Origin: a virus
IMG/VR virus record: IMGVR_UViG_3300027749_000069
Span: 30,383-94,382 of that record
Strand: one strand, 5' to 3'
DNA length: 64,000 bases
Shown: piece after piece, positions 33,601 to 42,804 of the stretch
Layout: every line of letters begins with the position of its first letter
How positions within the stretch are numbered: the stretch's first letter is position 1
The notes under the pieces: generated by a model
The model's database searches: none
Told to the model about the DNA's origin: nothing
Seen by the model: the letters and a program-made list of their open reading frames with translations, nothing else
Program-made: the position numbers and the translations under genes

Positions 33601-35437
33601 TTCCCCAACGGCGTTTTACTGTAGACAGGGTTATGTAAAAATTAAATACGAAAAATCAAATGGTGAAAAAACACCACAAAAGATTAATACACCATTTACA
33701 AAACCAATCGTTTCAAAAGATACTGTGGATGTTACAAAAAAGAAACCATCCATTGATGTAATGAAAAGAATTATAATGAAAACATTAACAGAATGTTTTT
33801 ATTTTAAGAAATTAGAAGAAGATTCACCTGTGGCATTTAAATCTCTAACAGAAAAATTAAAATATTTTCATCCGGCTTTTCACTCTACAACACCTGAAGG
33901 TTTAAATGGTAGATTAACATTCTTATTACAATGTTTAAGACCTGGCGATACTATACCAATTAAAGGTCTTTCAGATAACACAGATATTGGGGCAAGAAAT
34001 ACAACTTTCGGACCACCACCAATTTGTGTATTAAGAATTGGTGATTTTTATCATTCAAAAATTATTATTAAAGATGTTAATATAACATACGAAGAAGGGG
34101 TTTGGGATTTTAATCCTGAGGGTATAGGTGTACAACCTATGATTGCCAACGTTCAATTACAAATAACATTTATTGGTGGGCAAGGATTAGATAGACCTGT
34201 TGAAAAATTACAAAATGCGTTATCATCAAATTTCTTTGCAAATACTGAAATGTATGATGAGAGGTCAATACCAACTGATGGTAGAATTGGATATGAGAAT
34301 AAAGATAAGTTTACAAAAGAATTTTTACAAACATTAAATAATAATATTAGTACAGTAAAAACCGCATCAGTTTCCACAGATACGAATAAACCAGAACAAG
34401 GTAAATTTATTGGAACGGGTAGAGGTACTAAATTAGTATATAATGATGTTGTTAATGATTTTTATACTAAATCTGTAAATTATACCAACATATATAAATC
34501 AGCGTACGAACAAATATATAAATCATATGGACCTAAAGTAAGTGGTTTATTATTCTCACCAAATTATAGAACAATATCCACTGCAACAATATCAGGTGGG
34601 TATTCACCATTACCAATGTTTGGTCAATACACTGGCACAACCGTATTATTAGATTATATGGATAAATTTAAACAATCTATAAATAATTCTATATCAATAA
34701 ACCCAATGATGGATTTACTTGGATTTAATTTAGGTGGTGGAGATACACAAAATCAAGCTGAAAGTGTAATAACACCAATTATTATAAAAATAGTAAATCA
34801 AAAAATTGATGGATTTAGTAATTTAAATCCGATAAAAGATTTGGAAAAGTCTAGAAATGAAATGGTCAGTTTAATTGATAAATTAAATTATGTTGTTTCA
34901 GTTTCTGGAGATACAAAAATTTCAGGAACAACATTAACTAAATTAACATTCCCAACCGGTTTTAATACAACCGATTTCACATTAAATTATGACAACGTAA
35001 TTGAATATTTGAGGACATTTAACGATAATAGAAATAATCTTTATGATTCAGGTTTTGACTTTAATAATTTTGGAACCGGAACAACAATAAATGTGAATGA
35101 TTTAAAAGATATTTTGAAATTATTTTTAGTTAATAGTAAATCGGAAATTATTAGACCATTAATTGATTTATTTAATGGAGACGATATGATGATAGGAATT
35201 ATAGAAACTTTTTATGGTATTTTTGATGTGTTTGTTAGTCCTGACCCATCAATACTTAAAAATTCTGTAATTACATTGGAAACACCACCACTAAAAAGAA
35301 ACAATAACCCAATTGAATATGAAACATTAGTAGATAGTCCATACACAACTCAAGTTGATAATGAACCAAATAATGACATATTTAAAATATTCTCACCAAA
35401 AAATAACCTTGGAACCACTTTAAATTTTTATAGATAA
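30683..35437 (+). CDS. Very large baseplate/tail protein (1584 aa)
   Basis: 1584 aa, no single T4 counterpart. The middle has VYTYQNTERTGQVSFKVVVDHPS (~650), a strand pattern found in tail proteins that attach through LysM-like or gp53-like modules, and a later WDFNPEGIGVQPMIANVQL followed by TFIGGQGLDRPVEKLQNAL. Around residues 855-900, KITIYTSTSEAGD ... FYLGIRRAHSLMQ faintly resembles the OmpA-C peptidoglycan-binding motif (N-x-x-L-S-x-x-R-A). It overlaps the gp53-like gene by one base, so both belong to one assembly. Probably a hub or wedge protein; the exact role is not resolved. Confidence 0.65.
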   Translation: MPSYLDFNTTKQFRDHILGKTLQQPNGPQTFTNSSYPEQNLSNTPNLLQGQVDTNRYGDLTIPKNSNIYKPDDYFISDVINTLPRSADLKLYPSFVQTDLSLFGIISNSNYETESELVKFATSLIKNDPQGPVYSRITQNVEKNTLGRVRIMDALNGNTTTAVNILTGREPLIESNYTITVDNTLSIPGQAVDFLKTVSGIQLPFSQIPGDYLSNPRNPINYRPQASSQLGALYQDVTGVLGSLIGIQRRPLLDRKPSDLLIEHMGSGQKNRLYDLLSYSTYAPNYTTTARSQNTSKIFNFVDKVAQGIKNILGVEAPAGTAYIGDDRGNDVKYAMNDFNDRPVRSNYYLTLMFDEVSAKLFHTNKNITEGGSIGGKLSWISKNSKNKLGVNNNSWQTEASLFTESLSTKNKFRGDSILGITQELLDSMPSDGGAARSHVANVIDQTSRVFQDGDTRISRGSAVKYTDKFTGEESGIEYARVWTKDRPYMTNFDTMPLSTNQKDINTGKYKKSGRKYRRGNIRQFESSVLNDTWNLNMAPMSNGKKSFDNSTNIVEKDKGLGDFYAKKYMFSIENLAWKTSNLSGFQVSDLPACEKGNNGGRVMWFPPYDLKMSEQNNANWEKNSFIGRPEPVYTYQNTERTGQVSFKVVVDHPSIMNLLVREHFKGMSDEESDNYINAFFAGVQDVDFYSLIQTYTTLDQNDRDLIQQYLSAGVEKQTIERIKYTTVPLPNDANTDVNKNEPVNYDTNNIFYFENAEPPVNGNNLTQSPYYYSNYYTQYNVKQSTYITNLTSAMNSALSNADKILLIGDTGSTSNPSVISGQTNQITTAFSGLTTNFEALNKQILDLKTALSGKTVISDTKITIYTSTSEAGDNDKNFYLGIRRAHSLMQHIWNELGPFKYTWFTEKELATYAKNGLPLNTKTITIKYKDIGYELDGNIIFDIGTIGENSTSLNGTSVDCTKVFTNTNLKIYSPTAFYCRQGYVKIKYEKSNGEKTPQKINTPFTKPIVSKDTVDVTKKKPSIDVMKRIIMKTLTECFYFKKLEEDSPVAFKSLTEKLKYFHPAFHSTTPEGLNGRLTFLLQCLRPGDTIPIKGLSDNTDIGARNTTFGPPPICVLRIGDFYHSKIIIKDVNITYEEGVWDFNPEGIGVQPMIANVQLQITFIGGQGLDRPVEKLQNALSSNFFANTEMYDERSIPTDGRIGYENKDKFTKEFLQTLNNNISTVKTASVSTDTNKPEQGKFIGTGRGTKLVYNDVVNDFYTKSVNYTNIYKSAYEQIYKSYGPKVSGLLFSPNYRTISTATISGGYSPLPMFGQYTGTTVLLDYMDKFKQSINNSISINPMMDLLGFNLGGGDTQNQAESVITPIIIKIVNQKIDGFSNLNPIKDLEKSRNEMVSLIDKLNYVVSVSGDTKISGTTLTKLTFPTGFNTTDFTLNYDNVIEYLRTFNDNRNNLYDSGFDFNNFGTGTTINVNDLKDILKLFLVNSKSEIIRPLIDLFNGDDMMIGIIETFYGIFDVFVSPDPSILKNSVITLETPPLKRNNNPIEYETLVDSPYTTQVDNEPNNDIFKIFSPKNNLGTTLNFYR

Positions 35438-35763
35438 TGAGTAGAAACTATTACAATAGATACCAAGATTATATTACAGACGGAAAGTTTAGAATTATTC
35501 CTGGAATTGAAATGCCTATAAAACCAACAGACAAATACTTACAATATAAAAAAGGAAAACACAGAATGGACATTTTATCACAAGAATATTATGGTTCACC
35601 TATGTTTGGGTGGTTAATATTATTAGCTAACCCATCGGTAGGTAGTATTGAATTTGAAATACCCGATAATTCTTATATAAGGGTACCATTTCCTTTACTA
35701 TCCTCTTTACAAGATTATAAAAACGGCGTAGAATTGTATAACTTATATTATGGCGAACAATAA
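35437..35763 (+). CDS. Baseplate wedge protein, T4 gp53-like (LysM-like)
   Basis: 108 aa, compared with 196 aa in T4, so only the N-terminal module is present. YKKGKHRMDILSQEYYGSP, then MFGWLILLANP matches the gp53 segment YIKGSPRPEELANAIYGNP / LYWVLLMCND. The module has a LysM-like fold and links wedges to the hub. Start and stop overlap the neighbours by 1 and 14 nt. Confidence 0.8.
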   Translation: MSRNYYNRYQDYITDGKFRIIPGIEMPIKPTDKYLQYKKGKHRMDILSQEYYGSPMFGWLILLANPSVGSIEFEIPDNSYIRVPFPLLSSLQDYKNGVELYNLYYGEQ

Positions 35764-38700
35764 TTTAAATGGTAGTGAAAATATATTAGTTAAAGTTGAT
35801 GAAAATAATTTAATATATATTGACCCAAACAGTATAGTTAACGGAAATACCGTTGAACCTAGAGGTGTAAGTCCAGAAAATTATGTCATGTATGTTAATT
35901 TAGAAGCGGACTTAGTCCCAAGGTCTATTTTAACCGCAACAGGGGATCAAAAACTAAGTGGAACATTATTATCAATTGCAAAAGGAACATTAAATTTTCT
36001 TAAAAATCAAAAAGGACAAGATTATGACACATCTTGGACTGAGTCATTTGTTCCACAAGAATCAAAAGATCAGAATGGTAATACAATATTAAACGCTGAC
36101 CAATTTCATGATGCGTCAGGACAATCCTTTGGTATTGATAGTATGAATATTTCAATTAAAGGTGCAAATTTTATTCCACAAATCACGATAAATTTTATTG
36201 ATGTTAGAGGTAAGACTTTATTTGAATCACCTAAAGATTCTCCATATAAGGCATTTTTCCATTTACCATGGCCAATATATTATTTAACTATTAAAGGTTA
36301 CTATGGTAAGGCGATAAGGTATCGTTTACATATGACTAAGTTTACGTCTAGATACAATGAAACAAATGGTAATTTTGATATAACAACAACATTCGTTGGA
36401 TCAACATATGCATATATGAATGATATACCATTATCAGGTATGTTAAACGCACCATACATGTATTACATTGAAAGTGACAGTAAATTAAATTTTAATCCAC
36501 AAACAGGAACGTACGAAAAGAAAATAAAAAAATCATCAAAAGGATACTCAATACTTAAAACGGTATATGACGAATATAAAACTAAAGGTTTAATACCTAA
36601 AGATTTTCCAGTTAAAACACTTAGAGAAGTTATAGCAATTGCTAAAACTTTAGATAAAATATTGGAAAGAGAAATTTTTGATCAAGTTGTTGATTTTAGA
36701 TTATTTAGTGGAATTAAAGAGTTTGAGAAAAAAATTGTTGAATTTGAAAGCTCAATAAAAGCTTGGGCAGACAGATATTTAACAAATGAAATTGTAACAC
36801 CTTTTACAGATAACCCAACTGTTGATTACTTTGTACTAAAAGGTAACGAAAAGGAAAGGAGTTCTTTAACTAATATAACCGGAACAACAAAAAATGAAAG
36901 TGGGTCGTTAGAATTGTTAATTTCAAATTATCAAAATGCATTAAAAGAAACTAAAATTTTTTCAACAGAATTAATAAAAAAAGAAGCCAATATAGATGTT
37001 GATTTTAATAATGTACCTTATAGTATTAGAAAAATTGACCAATATTATAGAAAAAAAGATTCCAATTATGTTATTGCAAAAAATCTAATAATAGACGATA
37101 TACATAAAATTCAAACATCTTTTGTTAAAGAAAGAGATAAATTACAAAGTAAAGTTGAGGAAAAAATGAATACCATTATAAAAAATAAAACTTTAGGTAT
37201 TGGATTTGACCCAACAATTAGAAATATATTTGCGGTAATATTGGCAAATGCGGACGTGTATATTAGATTATTAAAAGATGTTCATAAATCAGCTTTTGAT
37301 GCTTCAGAAGATAGAAAAAAAGTTTTACTTGGTTTATCAGACGAAACACCAAGTAATGATAATATATATCCATGGCCAGAAGTTAAAAAACAAACAGGAA
37401 CAGACAAAAGAAAAGTAATCGCATATCCAGGAGATTTTGATTTATTAAAAAAACTAAAATCAGATGATAAAAATAAGTGGCCAGAAGTTGATTTTGTAGA
37501 AAATTATGTCGGAGTATCAACCAAAAGAATTGATACGTTAGTAGAAAAAGAAGGTGGGGTTGGAAACATAAATTTTATTTTTGAATCAAATGAAGATGAC
37601 GATAACTATACACCGACATCAAATTTATTAAATTTATCAGTTGGTTCGCCGTACAATGATAAATCACCATCTAATATTTTTTATGAAATATATGAAAGGG
37701 CAAAAATAACAACATTGTTAGATACATTTAGTGATCCTAACACATTACTTGAATTAGCAAATATTGAATTTGGAAATTTAAAATATTCATTTAACGAAGA
37801 TTATGATTTGGTAAATTTAATTAAAGGATTAAAAACGTTAGATACTTTAAAAAATTATCTTTCATTATATTCACCTGTTGAACGTTACCCATATTATAAA
37901 GATCAATTACCAACAGTATCATATATAAAAGATTTATCTGAAAATTCATTTAACATAAATCAATTATCTAGTAGTGAAACAAAAAATGATAAATTAAGTA
38001 TATTTCCTAATTTAAAAAAATCATTAGAAGATTATAAAGTTGAAGATTATAGAAAAAATATTTACCCATTTAATTCTACCGAGTATTTGGGTTATTTATA
38101 TAAAACATCTTTTGATGACAGTTTAAAGTTTACGAATTTATTTCATATTGACACAAAGTCCGGTTTTATTTGTACACCGATTGAACCTAAATCTTGGGTT
38201 AAAGTTGGATACGATAGTAATTTATTTACACAAAAATTAACTGTTGGTAATAGTGATGTTAACATACTTAACACCCCATATTTTCATAAACAATTATTTA
38301 ATGATTACACAAACACAAAGTCAGCTGGGAAATATATTAGTTCCGCATATTTGTTACTAAACTCATTACCATTTAAAGATTTAGAAGATACATTAATATT
38401 TAGTGGTAGTTCGGTTAATATGGCTTCAATGTTTAAAGAAGTAGGTGCAACTCATTACGTTCCATATCATTTGATATTAAAATGGGGTTCTATTTACCAT
38501 AGGTATAAAAAATATCTTATTGATGATACCGATATATTATTGGGAATTACAAATACAATTAACGGAAAAGAATTTTTTGATAGTTATACCAGTACAACAA
38601 CTGGAACTACTTTTAATATAAATGGAACAAACATATCTTACAGTGGACATACGAATATTGGAATACATCCACATTATGAAAATACATTTCACATTATTGT

Positions 38701-41473
38701 TAACGATTATCCATTTTATGATTATTCTTCACCAAACCCTTCATTATATTCAGGATCAACTAATGGAACATATAACACAAGAAATAGAAAAAATACAGAT
38801 GACGGAGTTAAATATTGGACATCATATATTGACAACTCAAAATTATACACAGATAGTACATATTTTACATTATTACCGTGCGATGGAGATAACACACAAA
38901 ATTATTTAAATACATATAATGATTATTCAAAAGGAGAACAATCTAATTTTAGAATAATTTGGTCAGATGAACACGTGACCGATACTTTTTCAGATAAAAC
39001 ATTTAACACACCTAATCAATATATAAGAAATTCATCAAACAATTATTCAATTGGTAATAACAATAAAAAAGTTATAGATTTAATTGCAACATTTAGTCCC
39101 GATATCTTAAGTATGTTTGAATCGTATTTTATTGAATTTGCAACAGAAAGAGAGAATGTTGAAATTGAAAGAAAGATATTCCCAAACATTAACCACGATA
39201 AATTTCAAAATTTATTAAAGTCAATAGTAACAATTGATAAAACTAAAATCACAGGGTCCGATATTAATAGTATCATTTCTGGAATAACTTTAAACCAAAT
39301 TACAAATTTACAGACTATTACTGGAGAAATGTTAAAAGATAATAATTTAATTAAAATCACATTAGGAAATCCTAAAGAAATTAATTCACATGTTTGGGAC
39401 GGATTTTCTAAATTTTCAACAAGTAATACATTTACATATAAAGAATATAACCCTTCACAATATACGGATAATTTCAAATACATTACATTATATATTGGTG
39501 AAGAACCAGTATTTAATTGTTATAAACAATTTTTCACAGTAAATAATATTGAATTAAGTGAAGAAAATGTTTTACAATTTAGACCTTTAATTATGATTTT
39601 TGCTGGATGGTTAAAATGGAAAGGTTTATCATATACCCCATCAAAGGTTGACTTCCAATCGTATGTCGCGACAAATGTCTTATCAAAGGCTGAAGATAGA
39701 TTAACAATATACTTAACACAAATTTTAAGGAAAATAAATTCCAAAGAATTTACATCTGATATACCATCAAACAATAAATTAACACCATCAAGTGGTTATA
39801 ATGATGCATTATTAAAAGTTGAATTATATAATCATTTTAAGTCATTTAATGATAAATGGGTGGCAGGAAATTCAATCGGACAACGAGGACTATTAGAAGA
39901 ATTTTTATTTTTAGATAAGGCGAATAAAGATATTGGAAGTTTGGCATACCTTAGTTTAGATAAATTAATAGCGTTAGAAGACCCAAAAAATGATAATGCA
40001 GATTTATACAGTGTAATTAGTATGCTACTATCAGGTACTGGATTTGATATGAGAGCTTTACCGGCATATGTAAATTTTTACGGAACTAACTTCACAAATA
40101 AATCTAAAGTAACTTCATCAAAACAAGTTGCCAAAAATATATTTGGAACTTTTTTAGAAGTGGATTATCAGGAATCTTCACCAAAGATAGTTGTCCAATA
40201 TACAGGACCAACATCCAAACATTTAGAACTGTCAGATATTAGTTCGGATTATAAGTATAAAAACGATAGTGGTAATTTATTTGATGGACGTGGTGGACCT
40301 TTAACTATAACAATACCCGACGTATTTGCCACAGGAGATTTAGCTAAATCAAATAAAGTGGTTGCTTTTGAAGTTAGCGTTGGAGACCAAAACCAAGGAA
40401 TATTCAAAGGAGTTAGACTTGACCAAACATCAATTAGAAATACAAGTGAATCGTTTTCAGTTCTTGAAAATATGGGACGTTCTGAAAGTGGAGCGGGAAC
40501 ATATAATGTAGATATTGGATTATTTGATATCTATAGGCAAGCATCATATAGTTGTGAAGTTTCGTGTATGGGGAATGTTATGATTCAACCGACAATGTTC
40601 TTTTATTTAAAAAACATACCAATGTTTAGGGGGTCATATTGGATAACGGAAGTTTCACATAATATCCAAGGAAATAAAATTAACACAACATTTAAAGGGT
40701 CTAGAATTCCATATGCATCATTACCTGACCCTAAGGATTCCTTCTTCTCAAGTTATAGGGTGTATTTTGATAAATTAACAAATGAGGCGGTTGCTAAAGT
40801 AAAACAAGAGTCAGAATTAGGAACAACAAACGAAACACAATTAATTGTACAAAACAAACGTTCTGTGACAATTGATATGGGACCAAAAGAGAAACATATT
40901 AATGGAGAAACCATAGTAGGAAAATCATTGGTTACTGGTTATGGTATACCTTTTAACGGTTACGAAGGTGAAAAGTACATACAACTTGTTGATAATAAAG
41001 GAAAATGGTTAAGAGCAATTGCGGTGGAAATGGGAAGTATTAAAAACAACCCATTAACTGATGACACGCAAATGCAAATATTAAAAGATGTTGATAAATG
41101 GGGAGATAAAGATGGTCAGTTTTTAACCATAGATTCGTCATTATTAACGTGGAAATTACTTAAAGAAGCTTCAAACAAAAGATATTTTTACGCTACTAAA
41201 TTTTTATCAAAAACAGTTGCGAACGCTAACCACATTATATCAACAAAAACTGTATTTAAAAACCCTAAAGGTGGAAATCCAATAACAGTATTACCAATAA
41301 CGGCACCATTAAATGGTAAAATGACACTTGATAATGTAACCGGCCCAATTAGTGTTGGTCCATCAGAGGCGGGTTATGGTATTGCATTATCTAAAAAATT
41401 AATGAGGGATTTAGGTTTAAAAGATGGAGATGTGGTATATTTTAGAGATGATTACGCCGATATATACAAATAA
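35750..41473 (+). CDS. Giant baseplate/hub protein (1907 aa)
   Basis: 1907 aa. The N-terminal ~250 residues include QITINFIDVRGKTLFESP and WPIYYLTIKGYYGKAIRYRL, a sandwich domain likely to contact neighbouring baseplate parts. A long charged, helical middle follows (EKKIVEFESSIKAW; FVKERDKLQSKVEEKMNT). Near residue 1600, YSCEVSCMGNVMIQPTMFFYL, then FRGSYWITEVSHNIQGN matches the late-control-D/gp27-type tube domain of central hubs. The last ~180 residues end in a separate domain (VGPSEAGYGIALSKKLMRDLG) of unknown function. I see no lysozyme motif. One gene may therefore combine gp27-like hub and wedge-contact functions. It overlaps the gp53-like gene by 14 nt. Confidence 0.7.
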   Translation: MANNNLNGSENILVKVDENNLIYIDPNSIVNGNTVEPRGVSPENYVMYVNLEADLVPRSILTATGDQKLSGTLLSIAKGTLNFLKNQKGQDYDTSWTESFVPQESKDQNGNTILNADQFHDASGQSFGIDSMNISIKGANFIPQITINFIDVRGKTLFESPKDSPYKAFFHLPWPIYYLTIKGYYGKAIRYRLHMTKFTSRYNETNGNFDITTTFVGSTYAYMNDIPLSGMLNAPYMYYIESDSKLNFNPQTGTYEKKIKKSSKGYSILKTVYDEYKTKGLIPKDFPVKTLREVIAIAKTLDKILEREIFDQVVDFRLFSGIKEFEKKIVEFESSIKAWADRYLTNEIVTPFTDNPTVDYFVLKGNEKERSSLTNITGTTKNESGSLELLISNYQNALKETKIFSTELIKKEANIDVDFNNVPYSIRKIDQYYRKKDSNYVIAKNLIIDDIHKIQTSFVKERDKLQSKVEEKMNTIIKNKTLGIGFDPTIRNIFAVILANADVYIRLLKDVHKSAFDASEDRKKVLLGLSDETPSNDNIYPWPEVKKQTGTDKRKVIAYPGDFDLLKKLKSDDKNKWPEVDFVENYVGVSTKRIDTLVEKEGGVGNINFIFESNEDDDNYTPTSNLLNLSVGSPYNDKSPSNIFYEIYERAKITTLLDTFSDPNTLLELANIEFGNLKYSFNEDYDLVNLIKGLKTLDTLKNYLSLYSPVERYPYYKDQLPTVSYIKDLSENSFNINQLSSSETKNDKLSIFPNLKKSLEDYKVEDYRKNIYPFNSTEYLGYLYKTSFDDSLKFTNLFHIDTKSGFICTPIEPKSWVKVGYDSNLFTQKLTVGNSDVNILNTPYFHKQLFNDYTNTKSAGKYISSAYLLLNSLPFKDLEDTLIFSGSSVNMASMFKEVGATHYVPYHLILKWGSIYHRYKKYLIDDTDILLGITNTINGKEFFDSYTSTTTGTTFNINGTNISYSGHTNIGIHPHYENTFHIIVNDYPFYDYSSPNPSLYSGSTNGTYNTRNRKNTDDGVKYWTSYIDNSKLYTDSTYFTLLPCDGDNTQNYLNTYNDYSKGEQSNFRIIWSDEHVTDTFSDKTFNTPNQYIRNSSNNYSIGNNNKKVIDLIATFSPDILSMFESYFIEFATERENVEIERKIFPNINHDKFQNLLKSIVTIDKTKITGSDINSIISGITLNQITNLQTITGEMLKDNNLIKITLGNPKEINSHVWDGFSKFSTSNTFTYKEYNPSQYTDNFKYITLYIGEEPVFNCYKQFFTVNNIELSEENVLQFRPLIMIFAGWLKWKGLSYTPSKVDFQSYVATNVLSKAEDRLTIYLTQILRKINSKEFTSDIPSNNKLTPSSGYNDALLKVELYNHFKSFNDKWVAGNSIGQRGLLEEFLFLDKANKDIGSLAYLSLDKLIALEDPKNDNADLYSVISMLLSGTGFDMRALPAYVNFYGTNFTNKSKVTSSKQVAKNIFGTFLEVDYQESSPKIVVQYTGPTSKHLELSDISSDYKYKNDSGNLFDGRGGPLTITIPDVFATGDLAKSNKVVAFEVSVGDQNQGIFKGVRLDQTSIRNTSESFSVLENMGRSESGAGTYNVDIGLFDIYRQASYSCEVSCMGNVMIQPTMFFYLKNIPMFRGSYWITEVSHNIQGNKINTTFKGSRIPYASLPDPKDSFFSSYRVYFDKLTNEAVAKVKQESELGTTNETQLIVQNKRSVTIDMGPKEKHINGETIVGKSLVTGYGIPFNGYEGEKYIQLVDNKGKWLRAIAVEMGSIKNNPLTDDTQMQILKDVDKWGDKDGQFLTIDSSLLTWKLLKEASNKRYFYATKFLSKTVANANHIISTKTVFKNPKGGNPITVLPITAPLNGKMTLDNVTGPISVGPSEAGYGIALSKKLMRDLGLKDGDVVYFRDDYADIYK

Positions 41474-41496
41474 TTGAATAATAACAATATTTAGGA

Positions 41497-41504
41497 TATT
41501 TATA
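41497..41504 (+). promoter_or_regulatory. Putative late promoter box
   Basis: gATATTTATATTAAT, 17 nt before the ATG at 41522. Confidence 0.45.
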
Positions 41505-41521
41505 TTAATAAAAGAAATATT

Positions 41522-41725
41522 ATGGAAAATAATAGATTAAATAACACAGTAGATCAGTTCTTAACTCCAAAGAATGTTAAGAGAGTATCTCAAGACGGAA
41601 TGGAAAGAGAAGAATGTGATTTGGTAACAGGAGAATGTTATACAATCAGAGAAAAAGACGGAATAGTTGAAAGAATAAATAAAAAATACGTTACAAACGA
41701 CGGTAGACAATTATTACAAGATTAA
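41522..41725 (+). CDS. Unknown 67-aa protein
   Basis: Polar mini-protein with two Cys four codons apart on a hairpin-like segment (ECDLVTGECYTIREKDG). No family recognised. Four bases from the next gene, under a late box. Confidence 0.65.
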   Translation: MENNRLNNTVDQFLTPKNVKRVSQDGMEREECDLVTGECYTIREKDGIVERINKKYVTNDGRQLLQD

Positions 41726-41729
41726 AGCC

Positions 41730-42371
41730 ATGTTAGAGAAAAAATTACAAGAAGAATTAAATCGTTACAATGCCATTAACAAATATGGTAAAACGATGAT
41801 AATCGAGCAAGATGCACCTACTGATGCTGCTCCTGAATTACCTCCGGCAGGTCCTACAGACCCAGCGGCAGCACCTACAGATGATGCAACAGTACCTATG
41901 GACGCCGCAGCACCATTAGACGCAGCGGCACCCGCACCTGAAATGGATAGTACGGAAGAAATTGACATTACAGACTTAGTTGACATGACTAAAAGTATAA
42001 AGAAAGATTTAGAAGATAAACAACAAGACCATGGTGCTATTGTTAGTAAAATGGATGACGTGTTTACTAAATTAGGTGATTTAGAACAAAAACTTGCTCA
42101 AATGGACCAAGTTATGGTTAAGATTGACCAATTAGGTGTTGAGGTTCAACAAATGAAACCTGAAACTCCTGTTGAGAAATTAGAAATGCGTTCTTTAGAT
42201 TCATATCCATTTAATGAAAAACCGGCTGAATTTTTTGACCACAAACAAGGTGAAATGAGAGCTAGCGGAAAAAATGAGTATGTTTTAACTAAGGACGACG
42301 TTGAAAATTACAACCCAACAATAAAAGCATCATTTAACCCAGAAGAAGAAACAGATGAATATAGCTACTAA
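41730..42371 (+). CDS. Acidic Ala/Pro-rich and coiled-coil protein, possibly scaffold-like
   Basis: 213 aa. Residues ~28-75 are low-complexity Ala/Pro/Asp (APTDDATVPMDAAAPLDAAA). Residues ~80-145 form a heptad-like coiled coil (IVSKMDDVFTKLGDLEQKLAQM). The tail is charged and ends ETDEYSY. Such acidic, coiled-coil, removable-looking proteins are often scaffolds or core proteins, but no homology supports that. It overlaps the next gene by 17 nt. Confidence 0.65.
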   Translation: MLEKKLQEELNRYNAINKYGKTMIIEQDAPTDAAPELPPAGPTDPAAAPTDDATVPMDAAAPLDAAAPAPEMDSTEEIDITDLVDMTKSIKKDLEDKQQDHGAIVSKMDDVFTKLGDLEQKLAQMDQVMVKIDQLGVEVQQMKPETPVEKLEMRSLDSYPFNEKPAEFFDHKQGEMRASGKNEYVLTKDDVENYNPTIKASFNPEEETDEYSY

Positions 42372-42726
42372 AGTAAAGTTCCTTTTAGAGGTTCAAGTAC
42401 AATTTAAAATTAACCATTGGCAAACTAAAGAGTTTGCAAGACATAATGCATTTGGTGGAATATATGATGCGTTGGGAGATTTAATTGATAGGTTTGTTGA
42501 AGAAGCAATGGGAAAGTATGGTCGTTTTAAATTAGATGAGGAAAGTAGAACTATTAATTTACAAAATTTAGAAGAACTTGACCTTAAAGGAATGTTAAAA
42601 ACCACTAAAGATGCTTTAATTCAATTTACAGAAGAATTTGAACCTACAGATACAAATCTTATGAATATTAGAGATGAAATCTTAGGTGAAGTAAATAAAC
42701 TACAATATTTATTGACATTAGAGTAG
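42355..42726 (+). CDS. Dps/ferritin-like four-helix protein (tentative)
   Basis: 123 aa, helical throughout. FKINHWQTKEFARHNAFGGIYDALGDLIDRFVEEAM resembles the first ferritin-site region of Dps proteins (NHW..K...F...H..fd.lyd.l.d..D...E), with candidate ligands His at the HW motif, His in ARHN, Asp and Glu in the following helix. The protein is shorter than Dps (~160) and lacks an obvious fourth helix, so iron binding is uncertain. It could equally be a structural protein with the same helix pattern. Confidence 0.55.
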   Translation: MNIATKVKFLLEVQVQFKINHWQTKEFARHNAFGGIYDALGDLIDRFVEEAMGKYGRFKLDEESRTINLQNLEELDLKGMLKTTKDALIQFTEEFEPTDTNLMNIRDEILGEVNKLQYLLTLE

Positions 42727-42754
42727 TATATTATTAAAAATACAACTCTAATTT
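42717..42754 (+). terminator. Possible weak terminator
   Basis: ATTAGAGT (42717-42724) pairs with ACTCTAAT (42745-42752) around a 20-nt loop. Only a short T run follows, so activity is doubtful. Confidence 0.35.
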
Positions 42755-42776
42755 ACCTTATTTAATAAACCTTTGA

Positions 42777-42784
42777 TATTTATA
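42777..42784 (+). promoter_or_regulatory. Putative late promoter box for the adhesin pair
   Basis: gATATTTATATAAAAATAT, 20 nt before the ATG at 42805; same extended form as at 12160. Confidence 0.5.
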
Positions 42785-42804
42785 TAAAAATATTAGACGT
42801 TTAT

